Shown here: positions 12,248 through 24,665 of the stretch, in pieces
How the letters are laid out: the number at the start of each line of letters is the position of its first letter
How positions within the stretch are numbered: the stretch's first letter is position 1
Assembly: GCA_008828725.1 (NCBI GenBank)
Contig: MEHQ01001715.1
Location: 1 to 64,000 of the forward strand
Reading direction: 5' to 3'
Length of the DNA: 64,000 nucleotides
Origin: Saccharina japonica
Lineage: Eukaryota > Sar > Phaeophyceae > Laminariales > Laminariaceae
Notes under the pieces: model-generated
Told to the model about the DNA's origin: nothing
The model's input: the letters and a program-made list of their open reading frames with translations, nothing else
Database searches by the model: none
Made by a program: the position numbers and the translations under genes

Positions 12248-13430
12248 ACTAGATCCGTAGTCTAGATGTGCTTTAGTCATTCCAGGTATACAATAGAAGT
12301 TGCTGACGTTTGCGCCAAAAACGCTCGTCGTCGTGTCGGCTCTGGCTGTCTCAGTCTTTACCTATAGAGGACACTTGTTAGGTTGAGGCAATGCCGTTTA
12401 CACCTCGAGGAGGGAAGGCCATCAGGCTAGAGCAAGGATGGGTATTGTACCTTCTTCTCGTGCCTGTTTGAAAAGGACACGAGCTGGCTGTATGTTGTTC
12501 CGCATGTTTCGACAGCTGACATTATTGGACATTTTGCAGACGTTAGGAAAGCATCGGTCGCAAAGGATGTGCTTGATAAGTTGCCAAGAACAGTGTGAGG
12601 GTGATTATTTCTCTTTTAATCGTCTTGCGTCTAAAGCGTTCGATCGAACGGCGTAGTCGGTACTCAACATGAAAGCCAAGTTTTTGGTTTCAATCCTGTC
12701 TTGTAGATCAGAACCGGGTTAGGCCGGGACTACGTGTTGTTCCACCGTTAATTGAAATAAACAATCAGGTATATTCATTTCGGCGTCAGATATATGGGTA
12801 TTGACTTTAACATGCGGTCCATGTTTACACGTCTATCCGACGTAGTTTGCATGGCCGTTTCGCACCCATTGCAGGAAAACGTTAAACAAGTCGAATAGCT
12901 TGTTGACAATACTTTTCTCGTTTCTCGTGATACAATAAATATTATTTTTTTGTTTTCGCTAAACCTTTCGTGACTCACGCGGCCGCTTCACGGAGGAACG
13001 CCTGTGCCCATTATTCTGCCAACGCCATTATATCCTGTAAGCATAGTATGTGTACCAAGGGTACTTTGAAGTTATTAGATTACTGATCTTGAAAAACCTT
13101 TCATCACATTTTTGTGTGATGTATAGAGCTCCTCGATCGAGGAGCCTCATACCCCAAAGGGTCTACCCCCACCGATGCGCGCGTCGTTTTCAACAACAGT
13201 AAAACGCTTGCGTTTTCCACTGTAGCCCTGAGGGTGAACGTCTACAAGCAGGTACGTATCTGGAAGCAGGGAGCACGTGACATGCTTTGATCTCGAAGCA
13301 AGATCTACGACATCTAAACAATATCGACTCATCGTTCATTGGTATTAATTTGTGTGTTCAATGTACCGCTCTACTTCACCTGCAATGCATTAGGTGCCGA
13401 CTATGTCTTCGTTGTGTGTATTATCGAACA
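12248..13430. other. Conserved downstream flank in arm A, one 61-codon ORF on minus strand
   Basis: This aligns well with the reverse complement of 56.79-57.97 kb. The best block is 13.14-13.38 kb, for example GATCTCGAAGCAAGATCTACG against GATCTCGAAGTAAGATCTACG. A minus-strand ATG frame (13147-13332, 61 aa, containing DVVDLASRS and TCSLLP) aligns in frame with the mirror (DVVDLTSRS, TCSLYP), but the mirror copy has stops at codons 3 and 4. It may be a relict exon; it is not called as a gene. Confidence 0.4.
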
Positions 13431-13830
13431 TGTAATCATTTTCCCGGATAATTTCCATTGTACCAGAACTTCACCGTCGTCGACGCGGGTAGACTTGCCT
13501 ACGCTTACGTTGGGCTTGTGTCGTTTTTCACGCTATTACGACAAGTTCCCGATGTCTCTGTGGCCCTCTAGTGCCAACGGAAACTTTACGCACACTCCTT
13601 GGAATCACTTTTGAGCAGACCAACGGCATACCTCATGGTGTACACCAGTTGGCGGCAGAGGGAAAGCCACTGTTAGAAGCATGTTGTATTGACAGCCAAG
13701 TTGCACACGGAATATCAAGGCGCTCGATCTCCTGTTTACATTGGGTGTGCTCCATTGTGAAGTAGGATGCAGAGCGTTTGTCGCCTATGATAGCATTGCC
13801 GACGTCATACGTATTCAATGTCGGAAGCCC

Positions 13831-16800
13831 CCCTTAACGTTGACAAAAGGTGAAGATCCCAGTATGCCGTTCCCTTGCTAGCGCATGTGTTAATTGTTTG
13901 TTCGTAGGCGCAACACCCCAGGTACGCTTTGATGTCCTTACATATATGCTCCAGGCCATGTGCTCACTACAGGCGGGTTGCGCGGCAATCGTGTTCTGCT
14001 CCTCCCACCATGAACGTTTCAAGGAATTCGAATATCGACTTCTCTTTTGGCTGTGAAGCATTAAACTAAACAAAGTTGAGAAACGATCTTTGAAAAACAC
14101 AAACACTTGGGGTGCTTGTTAATATTTTTCGCCGCATTCCCAAACATTTTTGTTTTTTTAGATGATTGTCTATCGATTTCCTATGATCGGTTTTATGGCA
14201 ATAGCTATGCATTCCGAACTTCGATCAGAGGATAACTCACGGCGGGAAGCGCTCGACTAGCTTCCGGTAGGCCAGTACCGGATTTCAATATGTACATATA
14301 TATAGGCATGAAAGAACGTGACGCAAGAGCGAAGTATATATGGAAACTTTCCACAACGGACTTGACACTCCCGCACTTCAATGGTACCCGACTGTTCAAC
14401 ATTCAGCTTGATGTACGAAATCTCCAAACCCTTTGTTTTTTTTTAGTATCCCTACCCTCTGAATGATCGCTAATTTCATACCGGAATGGGTATAGTACGT
14501 TAGAACACGAGTAGCATCAACTCATACTGCCTTTATGCTACCATTTTGTGTAAGAACAATTCACTGTGATGAGTACAGTTTTTAAGGGGGGGGTGGGGGG
14601 TATTGACAACAATCAATCCCCGCGTAATGTCTAAACTAAATAAGACCACCATAAATGGAAAATAATGTTGACCTATTCCTCGTTGGTGTCATTAAAAGGC
14701 ATGATTACTGTCGTGTTTCAACGGGTTTTACCGAAATGTTTAGCCAAGTCCAGCCTAACGCAAAAGGCGGAGATGGCGAAAGCAAATATCCTATTTGTGG
14801 AAAAAGAGACTGATCAATTTTTTCCAGCGCATGGTAACAGTGTGAAAGAAATCACGAATCCGTTGCTTTATGTTGAGGGGTTGATCATGCGACCGACCTG
14901 CAGATATATGTATACACGCCAATTGTAGGCAATGTCCGGGGACCCTTTGCACGCCCCCTCTGAATATGCGAGATCGTGCAACAAGGGGCCGAATAGTTCA
15001 GGGGCTGAAACATATGAGGTGGGAATGACGAATGCAACGTCATACTGTCTCTGTTCGGTAGTTCCACGGGGAAGCTGCTGTTCTAAAACACCGTTCCGAA
15101 GAGGAGTATTATGAGTTGCAACAGGCATTTTTGTACCGTCTCTCCTGCTCTGCGTGTTTGTTTGGGGAATGGTCTGGCTGGCATTGCCCCATATTAAGAC
15201 GGCCAAGCGGATTCGATCCGCGAGCGGCGAGATGGTATACAAAGGTTACGTTTGTACGTAGACGAAGTGACGGCCTCCGCTACCGGAGTAACAAACACAA
15301 TATAGTTGATTCTTTGAGATATTGCAGCCGGTATGAATACGTGGCTGGGATGGTGTATGATTAGTTTTGGGGATTCTACAGACAAACATGCAGCTATTCT
15401 TTGCTAAAAGTGCATCACGTACAGGTCAGTATCCCTACGTCTGAGGCAAGCAAACACGAGTTATTTTTCTCAAGCGTGAGTAAAGGTGACGCAGTCGCTG
15501 GGTTGGTCGGCCACCTCAGGGGTTTGTGCCCTTTTTCTGCTGCCCGAAGCTCCCTCTTCTTGTCATTAGAAAGGGTGAGGGAGGATCGAACGTAGGCGGC
15601 ATTCGGGAATATTTTGTTTTCGGTATCGGTTTTGCTTCCATTAGATCGCAGGAGTCGAATGATATGCCCTATTTGGAGGCTCGGCCATCCGAGACAACTG
15701 AGGTAGACCGTAGTAGTTAGGAACCCGGCCGATATTACAGTTGTGAGAGAAGGGAGAGATATATGGTGATATTGGGTGACCGATATACTTAGGAGATTGC
15801 AACAAGCTGCGACACAGGTACCATACCAAGGGTCGGATCCCCATCTTTCATGTCTCAGGAGACGTCAATCGAATTGCAATTGAAAAGCAATAAATAAATA
15901 TCCATACGTTCCTATGGGATGTACTGCACAATTTAGCTCAAACGAGGGCAAATCACAGCTACAATGTACTTGTCTCTTGGTTAGTTACAGCAATATTTAT
16001 GAACGTTTGAATGACGCGTTTCGTTTGCAAATCCGGTGCTAGAACTTCTACGTGATCGTTTGTATATGTTGCGAAAATTCACACGGACGGCTGCCTCACA
16101 ACATAATTCCAGTTCATACTCTGTCCCCTTCCTGTTAGGTGCATATTGTCACTCAATTCGGTAGTGTTCTCCAGCGACGCCGTGCGCTCGTGCATTCCGA
16201 AGTTATGGTTGGCTCAGTCGCGGCATCCTACTTGGTTTGTTGGCATGCGTTACGTCCACGCTTCTTGGTATACGCAATATACTGCTACAAAAGGTTTCAC
16301 GTGATTTTTCCAGGGTTATGATATGTGTCATACGCAGTTGTCAGTGTACCAAGTATTTATGTTCAATATTAACCGGAGGCTTGGTGGCAAACAAAAGAGC
16401 GCAGGTGAGACCTTGATCAAAACCAGCAGGGAACAAAGGCCGCGCGTCTACCCTACAAATCAGCGGGCAACGAACTGAAACTTCTCCCAGGCTGCAGCAG
16501 GCAACACACTGCAACAGCACGAGCTCCTAGTTCGTTCGCACCGGTAGGCGATGAGTGTACACCTGTAAACTTTGACGCCTGCAGTGGTAATGACTCTGGA
16601 GCCGGCACGTGTTTACGTTCGAACCAGCATTGGAGCATCAGCTAATATGACCTAAACCCCAGACTAGGCTATAGTTCCGATAGCGTAACGTTTACACATT
16701 TCTACCAGTAGTGTGGTGTTTGATGCCGAATATACAAAGGGAATACGATTGATAATTACATACAACAGTAAGTTGCGTCAGCGGCTTGAACTACAAACCT

Positions 16801-17470
16801 CCGCAGTCTTGGGTACCCCCTTTTTGGGATCTGGCCTTATGCACTCCTACACCATCGACGGAGGTGGTATTCCGATCTTGGGTCGTAACGTCGGTGCATC
16901 CATCTCTGGCGTCACTAAGCAGGAGTACGAGTAGCGTATCGCGTACTTATGTTAGCATATTAACCGTTTTGCTTTCTCCAAATAATCTGGTTGTGATGAA
17001 CTATCACTCTTTGGTATGGACGAGTTGACCCTTCTTATCCAATCTACTGAAGGATATTGAAGTGCAACAGCGGAAAAAAACATCCCCAATAGCAGGTTGT
17101 CAAAGTAGAACACGTGATATCATGCTAAAGACAGCGGGGTGTCCCTCTTCTAACACCAAATTAATCTATTTCATATGAAACTGCCCTAGTGGCGTGGTGT
17201 TCCGCAACGAAATGTCACAATCGTGGCCATCGGCTACAGCGCCGGTCTCGCTGTGTGTAGTGCCTTGGGGGAAAAAGGTCTGCAATGTTACAGACAATGA
17301 CATAGGCCAAACGTGTATACATAGCAAAACAAACACGTAAACGTTCATCGGTTTAATAATCCAAGATATTTGTGAAATCTACGTACGTATAGACGAACCA
17401 ACAGATACCCCAGAAGTCGGACTCGCCCAGTGATGAACAAATCTTAACCGCAAATAGCCCACGTTTAAGC
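13831..17470. other. Arm B sequence without a recognised gene
   Basis: Only short frames occur, several alignable in translation with the mirror arm (for example HVQVSIPTSEASKHE with HVRVSIPTTATSKHE at 15.4 and 27.7 kb; LRQRLELQTSAVLGTP with MRQGLQLQTCAVLSTP at 16.8 and 25.3 kb). They lack shared starts and stops. G-runs lie at about 14.586-14.60 kb. I see no RNA gene. Confidence 0.4.
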
Positions 17471-17479
17471 ATTTTGTGG

Positions 17480-18480
17480 TCGAAACATGCACTTCGTTCA
17501 CACGTAACGCGGAAGGCTTATGATGGAACGCTACGATTGTCTAGGACAACTAGTGTTCCTGCCAGCTATTCCGACAGCACGGACGAACCCGTCCCCGTCG
17601 GGGCAAGGTCAGGGCATCGATTGGTTTGGTTGTCGGTTAAACCCCACAGCGGCAGTTTCCGAAAACCCGCGATCTTGCATTGTATTCTCAAGTTGACCAC
17701 TAAGTCCCCACGAGAGGAGTATTTGCCTAAGTTAGGTGAATGCAGTCGTCGCCCCGCCAGTCACAATACCACTCCTCGGCTCCGTAGTGCAGAGGCCATA
17801 TAACCACCCTACCATCTTGAGTATGGTTCTTATATTACACTGCCGCAGACTTGTGCTACGGTAAGGGGGTCATGTGCAGGTGCTTGTGTTTCACCTGCAC
17901 AGCGCCACTCGGCAGAGTGACTGATCTTATGCATTGCGCTCATATCCGTTTTTGTTCATATATACACCGCCATTAGAGGTTTCGTTACGCAACGCCAACA
18001 AAACATATTTAGGTCCATATTTATGATAGAGTTGGAGCCACTCTTCTGAGTGGCCAAGGCCCGCAGGTTGAAGTGCGAGCACCCCCCCTTATCCTAGCAC
18101 CAGTCGCGTGACGTTTGCAGTGTGTCGCTGTTCTTGCTGATTTCATCTTTCAAACATGGTAGCGTAGAGCACAACGCATGCAGACTACGCCTGCTATTGA
18201 CCTCCAACATGCCGTCCGTACTGTAGTATTGGTTTCGCGATATGACGCCTCGTTGCTTCCCTCGACATGAAACGTCGACGGCTTGATGCAGGAGGTTTGT
18301 AAGGAACTCCGGTTCGTGATGTCAACAATGCCGTCGTCGGCACGTTGATTGTCGTACGTTCTCCTTTTGCTCCCCTCGAAATTGAACATGGATATCTTCG
18401 TGCAGAAGGAATAGTGACAACGCTTCATGGCCTTGGAGGATTACGGCGCAGCCAAATAGAAATCCCGGGGCCAGGATCGG
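17480..18480 (-). pseudogene. EsV-1-7 repeat pseudogene, left inner copy
   Basis: Reading on the minus strand from about 18.45 kb, a module containing FNFEGSK and DDGIVDIT is followed by a second with FHVEGS. The frame then dissolves. The C-terminal part reappears at about 17.5-17.66 kb with a DGFV block and a terminal piece resembling the KxECTF end of the intact genes. Cysteine spacing is lost in most modules and stops and frameshifts interrupt it. It mirrors the dead copy at 23.69-24.67 kb and is oriented away from it. Confidence 0.75.
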
Positions 18481-21400
18481 AGTTGACACAACGACGGAAT
18501 CTTTTCTTTCGATGTGCACACCTGCTGTGCATTAAATCAACAGGAAATGTCGCGGTGGGGTTAGACTATCTTGCACTTAGCTTGTAGGGTAGATTGTTTT
18601 TTCTCTGTAAGGTCGGTTTTGGTGGGAGGTATTACAACTATGGACCCCCACAAAAAGAATGGTGCAGCTATACTGTAGAAAGCGTCTGTATTAGCCGCCA
18701 TGATAAAATTAAACATATATTTCTAGCTGGCGCCACGAATAATACGCCGAGCATCAGATTTGCAATGCGTACTGCTTTATTTTTGAGATAAAACTACAAT
18801 GGCACGCAAGCAGTTTCGGGATTGGCGACGAACCTACTACGGGCTCTGGTGGTTGGGGCTTAGAGCAGGTAGTACAATGTGTGTTAAGTTCGAGGTTTGG
18901 TGCTGTTTTGAGGTGCACTTGCGTAGGTGGTGTGATATCCAACGTACCCAAGGTGATAAAAGGGACTCTAAACAAATGAAGTCCAAGAAATATATCACCG
19001 GTGTGTGATCTTGCAAGGAATTGTGATATGCAAGGGGGGTATGCTTCCTTCCGTGTTATACGAGTAGAGAAGTCGTCTTTAGCGGTACCTTATGAAACGG
19101 ACAATGTTCTACTCTCCATGCATTCCCACAGGATGTCGATCGATACGATGATAATTTTTGTGTGGCGGTAATTTCCTAGTTTGATAACGTTATGTACTGT
19201 TTAGTTTATTGTCAATACATGGCATATTCCATCAAGTCATCGTATGCGCACAGACAGGTATATATGTAGTTTCTTAGAATTTCGATTTAAACGCACCGAG
19301 TAGCCTCGTCGGAGGTAAAGGCAGACGATACTTGAAACTCTGAGCATCTTCCTGGGAGTGAACACTTTTTTTCTACAGCCTTTAGGGATCTGCCTGTACG
19401 AACAGTAACCACTGTAGGTGTGCCGCGCTGCATATATCTGTAGTATGATTATCCCGCACATCCGCAATATCTAGAAGGCGCTATATTCTAAAACAGCTGG
19501 CATTGTGCAAGCACCATTTTATCTACAGAAATGGTCCCTCTTTTTCCTCTTTTCCCTTTGTTTCTTGGAAAAACAATTCAAAAGCTTGGGAAATAAAAGC
19601 TCGATAAGAATGGCTCTAAGACTCACACTGGAACGTAAACGTGAACATGTACATTTATTTCACTGAGTTATATACCCCAGAAGTACTCTTATCATTTGTG
19701 TCTGTAGGTTTGCTCGCGACGTGGTTTGGCCATGTCAATGCACTTCAAGCGTTCATCCACCGTCCGGCTGAACTCCCCATTGCGTCGATCGTGATTTTAT
19801 TGAGCCATCGCCAATCAGCGAGCGAGGCAGCAGTGGTGAAAACTACAGGAGAGTTTGATAGGTTGGTCCACTGGCACGAAGGAGAAGGGTTATTATAAGC
19901 TTTGCTATGTTTCCCGTACCTAAGCTCATGATTAAAAATCAAGTTGCAGAACTTGTTACCCCCTATGCCACTCCTCACTATTAGTAGTTAGTGCCATTAA
20001 CCCCTTTCGATTCGTGCCTTACTATTCGTCGTGCTGAGGGATAAGCGAAACCGCTCTCACATATGCAGCCAAGCGAGACGAAGCAGTGACAATTCACATT
20101 TATATTACGCACCAGCATGCTTGCATATACAGTCAAATGCGCAGTAAACCGAACACATTGTTGGACTAACGTCCATCTTGCATACGACCGCCTAGCTATA
20201 TTAGACCTGATGCTGTGTATTGAGTCAATCCGTAGATACATCATTATCCACATAGCGCGCAACTGCAGGGGGGATGGCTTTTGTTAGTAGTTCGGGGGCT
20301 GATCTCTCGTGCACTTTACTTCGTTTTTTATATTGGCCCGGTATGATGTGACTTGAACCACATACCTCGTGAAGGTGTAATCCTATTGATATGTTACAGT
20401 CATGCCCCGCCATAGTTTCTACAGTCATGACCAGCTCAGATGAATTTGTCGTTCGAGCGAAAGGCACACCCATATAATTGTACTGGGATATTTCCAGTTT
20501 CAGCAAGGAGAGATAGGACGTCTCTACACCTGATAAGCAGTAAAACACAACCATTGTTCCGTGTTTTCCACCATAGCAGTATTTCGAAAATAATATTTGA
20601 CGCGGGAACAGCGACAGCGCATCCCCGGGTTTTCGCGATTACTGTATCAAAGTATCTGCACGATGTATTGGAAATCATTTTGTGATTGAGATGAGATGCA
20701 TTAGCACCGTCAGCTGGTTCGTGCCCACCAGAAGAGACAGGTTAATCACAGCAGCTTCTACTTGTGAATAGGATGCAGGCTCTTTGGAATGAAAAGCTCT
20801 ATACCCCACCTGAGTCACATGCTGCGGTGAAGGTGCACCATGTTGCAGAGGTTTCGTAGGCTGACTCGACTAATACTAAGTCAGTCAATGATCAGTGAGA
20901 AAGACAACAAGGCTACCCGATGAATAAAACCGATGGCCCGTGGATACACTAAATTGCCTTGCAGCACAAAATTAGATTTCCGACTTCTATGGGAAAACTA
21001 AGTCCCCCGTCCTTCCGAAACGGTTGAGGTAAAAAAGCACTACCTCTAACGCAGCACGTGTCCTGAACCTAGACTCGGGGAATCCGTATGCAACAAAATG
21101 AGCGGTATAACTTGGACCTAGGTAGTACAACGAAACATAGTACTGCTCTGCGGTAGTTCAACGGGAGGGGAGAGTTGCAGGGTCACGGGGACCCGTCGCG
21201 CAAACTTCGGTTCTCCAAGAGGCGTTACGTATCTTTGTCGTGGCACGCATCCCTCGTTCGACTTAGTAATATGCCGAGGGTTAACTGGGGTGAGGTTAGG
21301 AGTATGGTCTCAACTTTGGCCTAACCTTGGACTTACTCTAGAGGTGCTGCAAAGGTCGAATTGTATTTTTTTATGTGACGCATAAAATGATACATAATAC

Positions 21401-21649
21401 AATACCAGAACCTGAAATGTTTCTATATTCGTCACGGACAGCGTCGCACCTCCTCCCAGGTAAACAAGTACTCACAGGTCGAAGGACGCCCTTGACAAAG
21501 AGTGAGGGCGTGGAGTGCGCCAGAGGTCCGTCAACCGCAGGCGTCCACATGTCTTGGCGTGCTTGTACTGACCAGGTAGAAGCACAAACAATAACATCAA
21601 CTTATATACATGCATCTTGCTTTTCACTCGCTATCGCGTAGTACGGACC

Positions 21650-22150
21650 CGTGTTACTGTAGAGGTAGCACGTTTTAGCTGAATCGTTTTCTGGAGGATC
21701 TATTAAAGGCTTCTTAACCCAAATTCGTCGGACTTTCATTCATGTTTGTGACGAGTAATGTTTCAGAGTATGCTTCGGTTATGAGATTTCGCATCCGGTA
21801 GCACTTTGTTTTGTCTTCAAAAATTATTTGTTCGGTGAGGTATGACGCTACTTAAGTGAGGAACTTAATACCAAACAAGGGGCACCTCTATCGCATCATG
21901 CTTCTACGCTGAATATATCACCGATTTAAACATGCTCATCAATGAACGATATATTGCTTTTGTACAGACGAATGTGGTTTATGGTAGGTACGTAAATATT
22001 CAGCTAAAATCAAAAACACGTTTCGACGTGAGGTAGAATATCAATAGGCGCAACGAAAGACAAACTCAATAACAAATTTGGAACAACGCACTATACGACA
22101 GAGGCGCACCACATGTTTGCCAAGGGTGATCACCTCATGAAGAGGTCTCG
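21650..22150 (-). repeat. Inverted copy of the 4.92-5.26 kb repeat
   Basis: The reverse complement of 21.65-21.91 kb matches 4.93-5.11 kb, including AACCCAAATTCGTCG (inverted AATTTGGGTT) and ACGAGTAATGTTTCAGAGTA against the inverted TACTCTGAAACGTTATTCGT. A short additional piece at 22.09-22.15 kb lies in the opposite orientation. No target duplication could be defined. Confidence 0.6.
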
Positions 22151-22358
22151 ACCCCGCCGAAAACTTAATTCTGGATGATAAACGAAGTGCGAATAAAACA
22201 AATCAACACCAGAATAAATATCTGAAGATGAGCTCAAACCTTCAGAACACGTTTCACCCAAAACTGGCCACGAAGTTTGGATTGTTGTTTTCATGTGCCC
22301 TCCACTGTTGTGACACATAAACAAACAGATATCGGGTGCAAATATCTCCATGTTATTG

Positions 22359-22814
22359 TCAGCTGTTTGTATAGTTTACGGAATTTCTTACACCTTCAAG
22401 GCGCAACACACTCCTGAGTGGTCCTCGGTGCCCTTCATATGGCCTGCTTGTCTTTTTTGCAGCGATAACTGAGGGTAATCGTACTGCATATATACATAGT
22501 TTGCCGGCAGGAAGGGTGGGAGGTGTGGAAGAGAGTGACGGCAACACACGAATAGTTCTGTGAGTGAGAAATGGTGGGGTCGAAGTGAAGATGGCCAAAG
22601 GGGAGGGCATTGACTGATTGGGTACCGGAGCAGTTCGCGCTGCACTGGGCAAGGAAGATGGTACCGGAGCACTTCGTGCTGCGCTAGGAAAGGATAGTAC
22701 GAGCAATGGAGCTGGTCGAGCTGGGGGGGCATTCCGGGGGTGGCTCGCAGATCGACGGTTCTTATGGCATTTTTTTTTAATGCCGTAATGTGTACCAGGT
22801 GATGCATTGTCCAT
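22359..22814 (-). CDS. Hypothetical Pro/Ser/Ala-rich ORF, doubtful
   Basis: The frame opens on a TTG; the first ATG leaves about 151 codons. It contains a tandem 39-nt duplication (about 22.62-22.70 kb) coding APVPSSLPSAARxxPVP-like repeats. It is low-complexity with no domain, signal peptide or homologue recognised. A second long frame overlaps on the same strand, which argues for compositional openness rather than a gene. Its function is unknown. Confidence 0.15.
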   Translation of the reverse strand: MDNASPGTHYGIKKKCHKNRRSASHPRNAPPARPAPLLVLSFPSAARSAPVPSSLPSAARTAPVPNQSMPSPLAIFTSTPPFLTHRTIRVLPSLSSTPPTLPAGKLCIYAVRLPSVIAAKKTSRPYEGHRGPLRSVLRLEGVRNSVNYTNS

Positions 22815-23689
22815 CTGGTACTCTAGTAGCGAGCAAGGCCACCAATCTGGTAGGCGGGAATGTACTGCGTTTGACAATTTGTTTTTGTACAGCGTAGGAG
22901 GGGAATAAATTCGCTAGATCCTAAACTCACCGCGAATTATCACGGATAGTGCCGCGGTCAACCTGCTTGGGTGCCTATGTTCGTACCGTCAACATTTTGC
23001 TGGTCTGCGTCCGATATGAACTAAAAGAGGAGGCCTCCATGGTATTCCTAGGGGCCCAAACATAACGGCTTATATCGTGTCCACCCTATACCTAGAAGCA
23101 TCAATCCCGGTGAGCCGTTGGTGACCTCACCCGTCAGTAGTATTCACTTCTCCAATATGTAGGCTCCTACAATTTGTGCATCGCCACACTGCCTTTATTT
23201 ACGTTTGGTTGCACTCTCCCGGGACCGCGCTGCCATGGACGTACATAGGAAAACACGATATACGAACAGCAACGACACACGGTCATAAGCATACCAAGCG
23301 GGTGGAGCTTTCCCTAGCGGTTTCATCGTCTGATACAATCCTGTCGTGTCGTTCCTGTTATGCCCCTTCCTTCCCCGGCAGGGAACAGATAAGACAGAGC
23401 ATGGCATGATTAACCAAACACAACGGCGCTAGATAAACGTTGTGTTTAAACAAGTTTAAGGCCATGTGATTAATGGGTTTCGATTACACTTTGTGCGTAT
23501 GTCTACAACCCCGACGTTCGGGTATTAACGTGTGAGAGATAGTCGCACCCCACTCCAACATTTCCTGTTGATGTTGCGAGCGACAGATATGTACAGCGCA
23601 GGGCAATCTGACATCGGTGTGTCAACTCCGCAGCTGATCCGTGACTTCAGCTTGCTGACGCTGAAATCCTAGCAGTCCATGCAGGGTTG

Positions 23690-24665
23690 TTATCATGCCT
23701 TCTGCACGTGGATATGGATCTTCGAAGACGAACGGATGAAACCAAAAATGTACTACAAGCGACATGCTGACAACGGCATGGTGGACATAACGAATAGGCG
23801 TTGCTTATAAATTCCCGGCACCAAGCGGCCGGAATTCTATGGCGGGGGAAGCAAGAGGGCGTTGTGATTCAAGAAACATCCAACGCACGTCCTGGTGGTC
23901 GTCAATGGCAGGCGTGCGCTACGGTATCAAGTTGGAATGTCAAAAGGAGCAATAAGGCGAAATAGTGCACAACTTACCCGAGCACGTTGTGATAAACGAT
24001 ATTACAAGGTGTTTTTTTATGTATCCTGCATCAAGAGACCGATACTCTATGTCGCCGACGGCAATAATACGAGTTATTCCAGACAACAAGAGGAGGACGG
24101 CATAGCGAACGTTTTGAAAAATAGTGTATTCCTTAGCACTGGCATCAAGCGACCCAAATTTGATGTCGAGGGCAGCAAGCCTGCATTGTATTCCAAGCAG
24201 CATGCTTAGGATGGTATAGTGGATGTCGGTAGCAGGCGTTGTACGCGTGGTTGTTGCAGTGCGGTACCATGCTCATGCCTTGAGGGAAGCAATGCGGCAG
24301 TGTGATATAAAAACTACACTTAAAACGGAATGATGAACGTACTCAAGAAACGCTTCTCACACAGGCTCTGCGGTACTTAGCTGAGGCGGGGTTTTCTGAC
24401 TAGTGAGGCGGCCGCTGTATGCACCCGTCATAGGCCCCACCTCTTTCGGACGGGTAGTGGAAAACTGGAGAACACATTGTTAAGGCCGCGAGTTGTCACG
24501 AAATGCGGGAACAACTTACCCACTACGCTGATCGTGCCCCCCACGATGACGGGTTCGTCTGTACTGTTGGAATATCTCGCACTAACACGAGTTGTAGCAC
24601 ATTGTACCCTGCCATGCAATGCGCTGTTAGTTTCACGTCGAAACCGAGTTTAAGTTTCGAAAAAT
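23690..24665 (+). pseudogene. EsV-1-7 repeat pseudogene, right inner copy
   Basis: Degraded modules are recognisable in order: YYKRHADNGMVDITNRRC, a module with in-frame stops near 23.8 kb, a better one reading FDVEGSKPALYSKQHA at 24.15-24.21 kb followed by a TAG, and a C-terminal region with DDGFVC (about 24.54 kb) and a terminal SFTSKPSLSF piece. Several key cysteines are substituted. Position and damage mirror the 17.5-18.5 kb remnant. About five or six modules were originally present. Confidence 0.8.

Larger units (their letters stand above)
6700..13430. repeat. Palindrome arm A (left), inverted copy of 56.79-64.0 kb
   Basis: Blocks throughout this segment match the reverse complement of the last 7.2 kb of the window in collinear order: about 6.74-7.02 with 63.65-63.96 kb, 7.7-7.97 with 62.72-62.95, 8.28-9.06 with 61.64-62.44, 9.4-9.8 with 61.13-61.45, 9.8-10.1 with 60.75-61.04, 10.4-10.69 with 60.12-60.36, the EsV-1-7 genes with each other, and 12.2-13.43 with 56.79-58.04. 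Identity in aligned blocks is about 70-80% by eye, with many indels. The left boundary is uncertain because the mirror copy runs off the window. Confidence 0.85.
13460..18600. repeat. Palindrome arm B (left), inverted copy of 23.52-29.98 kb
   Basis: Collinear inverted matches: 13.48-13.6 with 29.85-29.97 kb (CCTACGCTTACGT shared), 13.63-13.82 with 29.60-29.78, 13.87-14.06 with 29.37-29.58, 15.1-15.35 with 27.8-28.0 (CTCCGCTACCGGAGTAAC shared), 15.4-15.55 with 27.57-27.72, 15.66-15.82 with 27.28-27.48, 16.45-16.95 with 25.12-25.65, 17.2-17.3 with 24.84-24.95, the EsV-1-7 remnants with each other, and 18.48-18.6 with 23.52-23.65. The arm continues directly from arm A. Confidence 0.8.
18601..23520. 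other. Spacer at the palindrome centre
   Basis: I could not align the two halves of this 4.9-kb stretch with each other, so it is taken as the spacer. It holds fragments of the dispersed repeat of 4.92-5.6 kb (below) and one proline-rich open frame (22359-22814). Otherwise only short overlapping frames are seen. Confidence 0.5.
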
